From an uncultured Lachnospiraceae bacterium (GTDB lineage: Bacteria; Bacillota; Clostridia; Lachnospirales; Lachnospiraceae), in NCBI GenBank assembly GCA_948438565.1, contig CAOJLW010000059.1, positions 1 through 10,715 on the forward strand: a stretch of DNA of 10,715 bases. The letters run 5' to 3'. Each line of letters opens with the position of its first letter. Position 1 is the stretch's first letter. Below are positions 6,475-10,715 of the stretch, piece after piece. A model generated the notes under the pieces. That model saw only the letters and a program-made list of their open reading frames with translations, did no database searches and was not told where the DNA came from. The position numbers and the translations under genes were made by a program.

Positions 6475-8797
6475 CCTGGGTTTACTGGCGTTTGTATTGG
6501 GGGTAAGCCTGTTGATTACCGGAGGGATGGGACTGTGCCAAAAACTGTTGTTTCAGGGAGGCGTTCAGTCGATGATGAGAATGCTTAAGATGGCGGATTA
6601 TCAGGAAAGCCAACAGTTTCGGGATTTTATTGCGTATCGTCTGAATGATTTTTTAAATATGGCGAGCGGTGAGTATGTCTATGGTTATGACGGTTCAGAA
6701 TATGGCTATATGGACAATACGGCGGCGTGGACAGACAATACGCTGCAAGAAGCAGAAATAATAAATGAGATACAGATGGAAGCGCAGGAGGGCGCGTATG
6801 CTGTGTCGGAAAGCGCGTCACAATGGGATGAATCCGAACGTTTTGACTGGGAGCCGGAATATACAGACGCCCAGAAAAAGGCTTCCGCTAAAAATTACCA
6901 CAAATATAGGAAAAGAGATAAAAATCTGCTGTACCGTATCTCTTATGCGGGCAAGCTGTGTTATACCAATGCGGAAGAATCCGATTTGAGCAATCCGAAC
7001 GAATGGCCCAAGGGGTATAATTTTTATCTGCATTTTGACGGGAAAAAGGCCGTTGTGCAAAAGGATGGAAAAGCGCTCAATATTTATGGGGACGGATATT
7101 ACAGAGAAGGAGACGCTTGGCGTCTGCCGGGTTATAAAAATTTGACCGGCAAGGAATCGTGGAAGAAGGCGGATGTGGTGATTTTGGCCGCGGAACAGCC
7201 GGCGCTCTACAGTCAAAATCTGTATGGAGACGAGTTGTCCTATTGGGTGAATGAACTGTATTTTCAGAGTCAAAACTATGAGGAAATGCGTCGACAGATT
7301 TTTTTTGCATTGGCTTGTCTGTCAGCCGGCGCAGTGTTGCTTGTTTGTTATTTGTTTCTGCGGGAAGGACGTCGGGAAATCGGACAAAGGGTTGCCCGTT
7401 TAACTGGGAAAATTTGGTTTGAATGGAAGATTTTACTGCTGGTGGCGTTGCCTGTCGTATGGTTTGTCCATATGTTAGAGCAGGATGGAATGGGCGCAGA
7501 GATTTGGTCGTATGCGACAGAATTGGGTTATGCGGAAGTCCCCTGGTCGTATGCGACGCAAGAGCTTTCCGGACTTGTTTGTGAAACCCTGTTTATGCAC
7601 GAGAAGGGATTTTTGCTAATTTTTTGGGCGATCTGTTTGTTTGTCAATGATTTGAGAAATCAGCCGCGCAGCTACAGACATGGTCTCATTGGCCGGTTGG
7701 TCGCTTTATTAAACAGTAGGGATCTTACGCGTTCCCTTGCTAAACGAATGGTGAGAAGGCCTTATGGAATCTTTGCTTTAACGCTGGCCCAAATTGTGTG
7801 TTTTTTGTGTGTGTTGTTTACATTTTTAATTTTTGGAAATCAAATGTCTGCAAGCGGCTTGTTGGCCATGGGAAATATATTGCTTTTGGCGGCTTTGGCG
7901 ATGACGGCGCTGCTACTTGCGTCGGAAATTTTTTTCCAGAAAAAAAACAGGGGACTGGCGTTTGATCTGGAGCGGCTGTCGGAGCGGATCAGCAGTATTC
8001 GGGATGGGAATTATGACGCGGATCCAGAGTTTACGGCTGAGGATCCGGACGTGCGTCATATGACTATGGAGCTTGAGGAAATTCGGCAGGGTCTGGAAAC
8101 TGCGGTAGAAGAACAGACGAGAAGCGAACGTATGAAAGTCGAGCTGGTCGCCAATGTTTCGCACGACATTAAGACGCCGTTGACGTCGATTATCAGCTAT
8201 ATCCAATTGATGAAACAAGAAGAAGGCCTGCCGGAGTATGTAGCGGATTATATCCGTATTCTGGATGAAAAATCGGAGAGGCTGAAAAATATGGTGCAGG
8301 ATGTCTTTGCGATCAGCAAGGCGGCGTCCGGGCAGCTTGCAGTGGATTTGGAGGAACTGGATTTGGGAAAATTGCTGTATCAGACGCTGGCGGATATGGA
8401 GGAGGCGATTGGAGAAAGTCCGGTGTCGGTTAAAACGGAGATACCAAAAGATCCCGTGCCGGTGTTGGCGGACGGACAGCGAATGTATCGGGTATTCCAG
8501 AATTTGATTGGGAACGCGATGAAATATTCCTTGGAGGGTTCCAGAGTCTATGTGGCTCTAAAAGCGGAAGGGGAATTGGCGGTTGCGAGCGTAAAAAACA
8601 CGTCCAGCCAAGAGTTGGATCATGGGATGGATTTTGCAGGACGTTTTACACGCGGCGATCAAAGCCGCACCGACGGCGGAAGCGGCCTTGGACTTTCGAT
8701 TGCCAAAAGCTTTACCGAAGCTTGCGGCGGGACGTTCCAGTTGGAAGTGATTGCGGATCTGTTTGTAGTGACGGTGTCGCTGCCGTTGGTGCGGTAA
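6443..8797 (+). CDS. Multi-pass membrane sensor histidine kinase
   Basis: A 784-residue kinase paired with the preceding regulator. The TTG start at 6443 overlaps the regulator's end; AAGGTGG lies 9 bases upstream, and the basic N-terminus KWKKWK precedes the first membrane helix (about 12-32). Then come an extracellular region (about 33-285, rich in Tyr, Asp and Glu), and further hydrophobic segments near 286-307, 330-346, 389-404, 443-465 and 472-497. A linker (about 500-565) precedes the HisKA dimerisation helix with NVSHDIKTPL (His574), the N-box GNAMKYS (Asn691) and the G2 box GGSGLGLS (745-752). The usual G1 DxGxG box is replaced by a KNTSSQELDHG segment followed by AGRFTRGDQSR; this is normal for a VanS-like Firmicutes subgroup ending in ERFxRGDxSR, so it is not evidence of decay. 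The signal sensed is unknown; the long ectodomain and extra helices suggest an envelope stimulus. Confidence 0.92.
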   Translation: MATKWKKWKSNLGLLAFVLGVSLLITGGMGLCQKLLFQGGVQSMMRMLKMADYQESQQFRDFIAYRLNDFLNMASGEYVYGYDGSEYGYMDNTAAWTDNTLQEAEIINEIQMEAQEGAYAVSESASQWDESERFDWEPEYTDAQKKASAKNYHKYRKRDKNLLYRISYAGKLCYTNAEESDLSNPNEWPKGYNFYLHFDGKKAVVQKDGKALNIYGDGYYREGDAWRLPGYKNLTGKESWKKADVVILAAEQPALYSQNLYGDELSYWVNELYFQSQNYEEMRRQIFFALACLSAGAVLLVCYLFLREGRREIGQRVARLTGKIWFEWKILLLVALPVVWFVHMLEQDGMGAEIWSYATELGYAEVPWSYATQELSGLVCETLFMHEKGFLLIFWAICLFVNDLRNQPRSYRHGLIGRLVALLNSRDLTRSLAKRMVRRPYGIFALTLAQIVCFLCVLFTFLIFGNQMSASGLLAMGNILLLAALAMTALLLASEIFFQKKNRGLAFDLERLSERISSIRDGNYDADPEFTAEDPDVRHMTMELEEIRQGLETAVEEQTRSERMKVELVANVSHDIKTPLTSIISYIQLMKQEEGLPEYVADYIRILDEKSERLKNMVQDVFAISKAASGQLAVDLEELDLGKLLYQTLADMEEAIGESPVSVKTEIPKDPVPVLADGQRMYRVFQNLIGNAMKYSLEGSRVYVALKAEGELAVASVKNTSSQELDHGMDFAGRFTRGDQSRTDGGSGLGLSIAKSFTEACGGTFQLEVIADLFVVTVSLPLVR
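7505..7557 (+). repeat. 14-bp direct repeat inside the kinase gene
   Basis: TGGTCGTATGCGAC occurs at 7505-7518 and again at 7544-7557, 39 bases (13 codons) apart and in frame. It encodes WSYAT twice, in WSYATELGYAEVP followed by WSYATQEL. It falls in the loop between the membrane segments at residues 330-346 and 389-404. A small in-frame tandem duplication that has since diverged is the simplest explanation. Confidence 0.6.
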
Positions 8798-8845
8798 GCG
8801 GTTTTGCAATAATTTGTGATTGATCAAGTAATGACATAAGAAATG

Positions 8846-8887
8846 GGGAGCCGTAAAATTTTTCGAAAAATTCATGGTGCGGCTCCC
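8846..8887. terminator. Hairpin between convergent genes, possible bidirectional terminator
   Basis: GGGAGCCG (8846-8853) pairs perfectly with CGGCTCCC (8880-8887). The 26-nt loop contains a perfect 16-bp palindrome, AATTTTTCGAAAAATT (8857-8872), which would form a second stem. It sits between the kinase stop (8797) and the stop of the convergent RloB-like gene (8907), where a terminator is expected for both. No clear T-run follows on either strand (TGGTATATATTG on the plus side), so termination efficiency is doubtful. Confidence 0.5.
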
Positions 8888-8906
8888 TGGTATATATTGT
8901 GAGCCA

Positions 8907-9677
8907 TTAAGGTTGGCTTGGGATATCATCGTGATTGGCGGATGGTAATAGATCAAAAAATCTGGAAACCAATTTATACACATGGCTGCCTAACTCTTTA
9001 GGCCATCGTTCTTTAGAATTGGTATGTAATGATCTGGCGCGTTCAACAGCAAGAGAGACATTTTCGATATTATAATCATTAGATTTCGGTAGTTTATGAT
9101 CATTGCCGCCTAATATAATGCCAGATTTGCTCATTTGTGTAATAAAATAATTATCCCCTGTTTTATTGGCGTGTTTTTTATCTTCTTGACTAACCTCAAA
9201 ATGATGTAAATAAAGCCAAAATTCAAAAGAAGGATTGGTTACGGCATATTGTATGTTTTTCTTTGTACATTCTCGAAGGACGGTTGTAAATTCGTTAATT
9301 TTACTAGAGGCAGTGTGATCGTCAACATCAATCACAATCCAGAACTCATCTTCGGAATGTTTGCTGAATTCATAAATATGGTTATTGGTTGTCATGAAAT
9401 TTTCCAGTCTTTCTAAAACAAATTTGGGACTGGATTTGTTTTGTTCGTTCCATTGTTCTTGTGTTCTTTCAGGACGGGGAATTTTTAAAAAATCTTTTCT
9501 GGCAGATACCAAACATATTTTGCTGGAAATATCTGAGAAAATTTTATCGGATAAGATTTGAAAATATTCTTCTTCAGTAACAGGTCCTTCACAGGAAAAA
9601 AATATAATTTTGGAACTACGTGGTCTTTTTTCCCTTATGGGAAGTGGCGTCATCGGTGTTCTGCTAGTTAAATTCAT
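8907..9677 (-). CDS. RloB-family protein (AbiLii-like), putative phage-defence effector
   Basis: A 256-residue protein with the landmarks of the RloB family. SCEGPVTEEEYF (residues 28-39) has the early glutamate and TE pair. An FWIVIDVDDH strand (112-121) carries D117, D119 and D120. NPSFEFWLYLHHFE (148-161) matches the family's NPxFExWLLLHF box. Glu followed by a DxD motif recalls the metal-binding centre of TOPRIM/OLD-type nucleases; nuclease activity is an inference from that resemblance. The ATG directly follows the TAA of the upstream ATPase (TAAATG), with AAGGGAG about 11 bases before it, so the pair is tightly coupled. ATPase plus RloB-domain protein is the composition I recall for the lactococcal abortive-infection system AbiL and for RloA/RloB genes in restriction-modification loci. 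It is slightly longer than the usual ~200 residues because of a basic N-terminus and a C-terminal extension. AT-rich relative to the genes to the left. Confidence 0.82.
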   Translation of the reverse strand: MNLTSRTPMTPLPIREKRPRSSKIIFFSCEGPVTEEEYFQILSDKIFSDISSKICLVSARKDFLKIPRPERTQEQWNEQNKSSPKFVLERLENFMTTNNHIYEFSKHSEDEFWIVIDVDDHTASSKINEFTTVLRECTKKNIQYAVTNPSFEFWLYLHHFEVSQEDKKHANKTGDNYFITQMSKSGIILGGNDHKLPKSNDYNIENVSLAVERARSLHTNSKERWPKELGSHVYKLVSRFFDLLPSANHDDIPSQP

Positions 9678-10715
9678 TTACTCGATTCTCCCTTTGATTG
9701 TGGGGACGGCGCCAAATCGTCCGGCTAAATAACTTTTAATATTTGAGTGTCCTTCGGTCTTGCCGGAGGGTATGGTATAATCTGAAAATGGTTTTAGGCT
9801 GCATTCTCCAAATTGATTTTTTTCAATAAACCATATTTCGTCTTGGGATAACGCTTCTAAGTTAATTAAATTGATATCGTGAGCAGTAAAGATCAATTGA
9901 TTTTGATGTTCTTCTGCAATGAAATCCGTAATAAATATCTTGGTTAATTTTGTGTGTAAACAGCGATCCAGTTCATCAATAAAAAATACAGATGATTTGA
10001 CGGTAAGACCAAAAAGGATGGGCAGTAGATCTAATAGTCTTTGAGTTCCGTCAGATTCTTCATCTTTGTGAAATGGAAAGGTTTGACCTGCTAAAAAATG
10101 TTCTAATATCATTTCACATAACATGGGTTCGCCGTTTTCTTCATTAAAAATAAATAAACGATTATTAATATTGACTAATCCTTCCCTTTTTTCCGATATT
10201 TCATCGATTATTTCTTGAGGTATAGCCATCTCTTTTAACAATTTTGTCAATTGTACTTTTTTAGTTTGAGCAAAAATTTTATGAATTCCGGTATCATATT
10301 GCACTAATTTGGATGATAAAAACAGTGAAAAATCTGTGTTTTGCATTAAACGCATTTCAAGCATATGCACTTTCGAGGAAGGAAATATGATTTGGATTTG
10401 GTAAAACCATTCCATGATATTTTCAGCAATGGAAAAACCGTTTTCTGATAACTTATATAAAAATAATTGATTACGTTGATTTTTTTTGATCGTTTCTGTG
10501 AGCAATTCGGCAAGAAGCCTTTTTTTATTGTTTTTTTCTCCAAAATAGGAGGATAGTTCAATCGATGTGATATCATCCGCAGAGGTCATTCGTTGAAAAA
10601 TGGGTTCAAAAGACGTTTTACCCAATATCATTAACCATTCTTCCGTTACTCGGTAGGCATCTAAAGTAAATCCATATTCAAAAACATTTTCTTTTTGATA
10701 AAACATAAATTGAAA
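9678..10715 (-). CDS. AAA-family ATPase (RloA/AbiLi-like), N-terminus off the window
   Basis: Partial ATPase of the SMC/OLD-like AAA_15/AAA_21 group. The last ~345 residues are visible. Present are the ABC-signature-like ESDGTQRLLDLLP (around 10015-10058), the Walker B strand SVFFIDELDRCLH (DE codons 9972-9977) and the switch histidine in LIFTAHDINLI (around 9870-9893). Between the domains' halves lies a helical insertion. The Walker A loop is absent because it belongs to the missing first ~100-130 residues: the frame stays open past the ATG at 10706 (FQF precedes it), and the sequence there, YQKENVFEYGFTLDAYRVTEEWL, matches the interior EYGFxxD...EEWL region of these proteins, not a start. 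The gene is followed without gap by the RloB-like gene. Predicted role: nucleotide-dependent sensor or regulator of the partner in an anti-phage module. AT-rich composition suggests horizontal acquisition. Confidence 0.82.
   Translation of the reverse strand, partial: FQFMFYQKENVFEYGFTLDAYRVTEEWLMILGKTSFEPIFQRMTSADDITSIELSSYFGEKNNKKRLLAELLTETIKKNQRNQLFLYKLSENGFSIAENIMEWFYQIQIIFPSSKVHMLEMRLMQNTDFSLFLSSKLVQYDTGIHKIFAQTKKVQLTKLLKEMAIPQEIIDEISEKREGLVNINNRLFIFNEENGEPMLCEMILEHFLAGQTFPFHKDEESDGTQRLLDLLPILFGLTVKSSVFFIDELDRCLHTKLTKIFITDFIAEEHQNQLIFTAHDINLINLEALSQDEIWFIEKNQFGECSLKPFSDYTIPSGKTEGHSNIKSYLAGRFGAVPTIKGRIE

Noticed and set aside
8600..8700. Missing G1 (DxGxG) motif as a sign that the sensor kinase is a pseudogene
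   Set aside because: The H, N and G2 boxes are intact and the replacement pattern with RFxRGDxSR is usual in a Firmicutes kinase subgroup.
9678..10706. The AAA ATPase as a degenerate protein lacking Walker A with a start at 10706
   Set aside because: The frame is open to the end of the window and the residues around 10706 match the interior of the family, so the N-terminus is simply off the contig.

Overview
The window looks like a contig from a Gram-positive anaerobe of the class Clostridia, most likely Lachnospiraceae-like. The evidence is the Firmicutes-type diaminopimelate decarboxylase, the strong AGGAGG-type ribosome binding sites, a group-B-like [FeFe] hydrogenase, a VanR-like two-component pair and a tRNA gene without an encoded CCA. 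The family assignment is inference; no rRNA or other marker is present. The first 34 bases match an Illumina TruSeq read-2 adapter with one mismatch, so genomic sequence starts at base 35.

Layout. Bases 35-922 hold the 3' two thirds of lysA, followed by a strong terminator. On the minus strand comes a tRNA-Leu(CAA) gene with its own promoter and terminator. On the plus strand, a Na+/phosphate cotransporter fused to a PhoU-like tail is followed after 4 bases by a GNAT acetyltransferase. A 188-base gap carries a perfect 14-bp inverted repeat overlapping a good promoter. It precedes a monomeric [FeFe] hydrogenase with a multi-cluster ferredoxin domain and a co-transcribed 83-aa protein of unknown function, closed by a terminator. 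Next is a response regulator / sensor kinase pair, preceded by three copies of a 12-bp direct repeat that look like autoregulatory binding sites.

At about 8.85 kb the gene direction flips. A convergent, visibly AT-richer minus-strand block encodes an AAA ATPase (its N-terminus lies off the right end) immediately followed by an RloB-family protein. This is an RloA/RloB-type pair, resembling the two-gene abortive-infection system AbiL, and is the part of the window most likely to be an accessory anti-phage module.

The window is therefore mainly housekeeping and signalling genes (lysine/peptidoglycan precursor synthesis, phosphate transport, H2/redox metabolism, envelope sensing) next to a putative defence island edge. 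I see no CRISPR array, insertion sequence, integrase or attachment site. The least understood parts are the hydrogenase with its small partner and operator-like repeat, the direct-repeat array ahead of the two-component system, and the ATPase/RloB pair.
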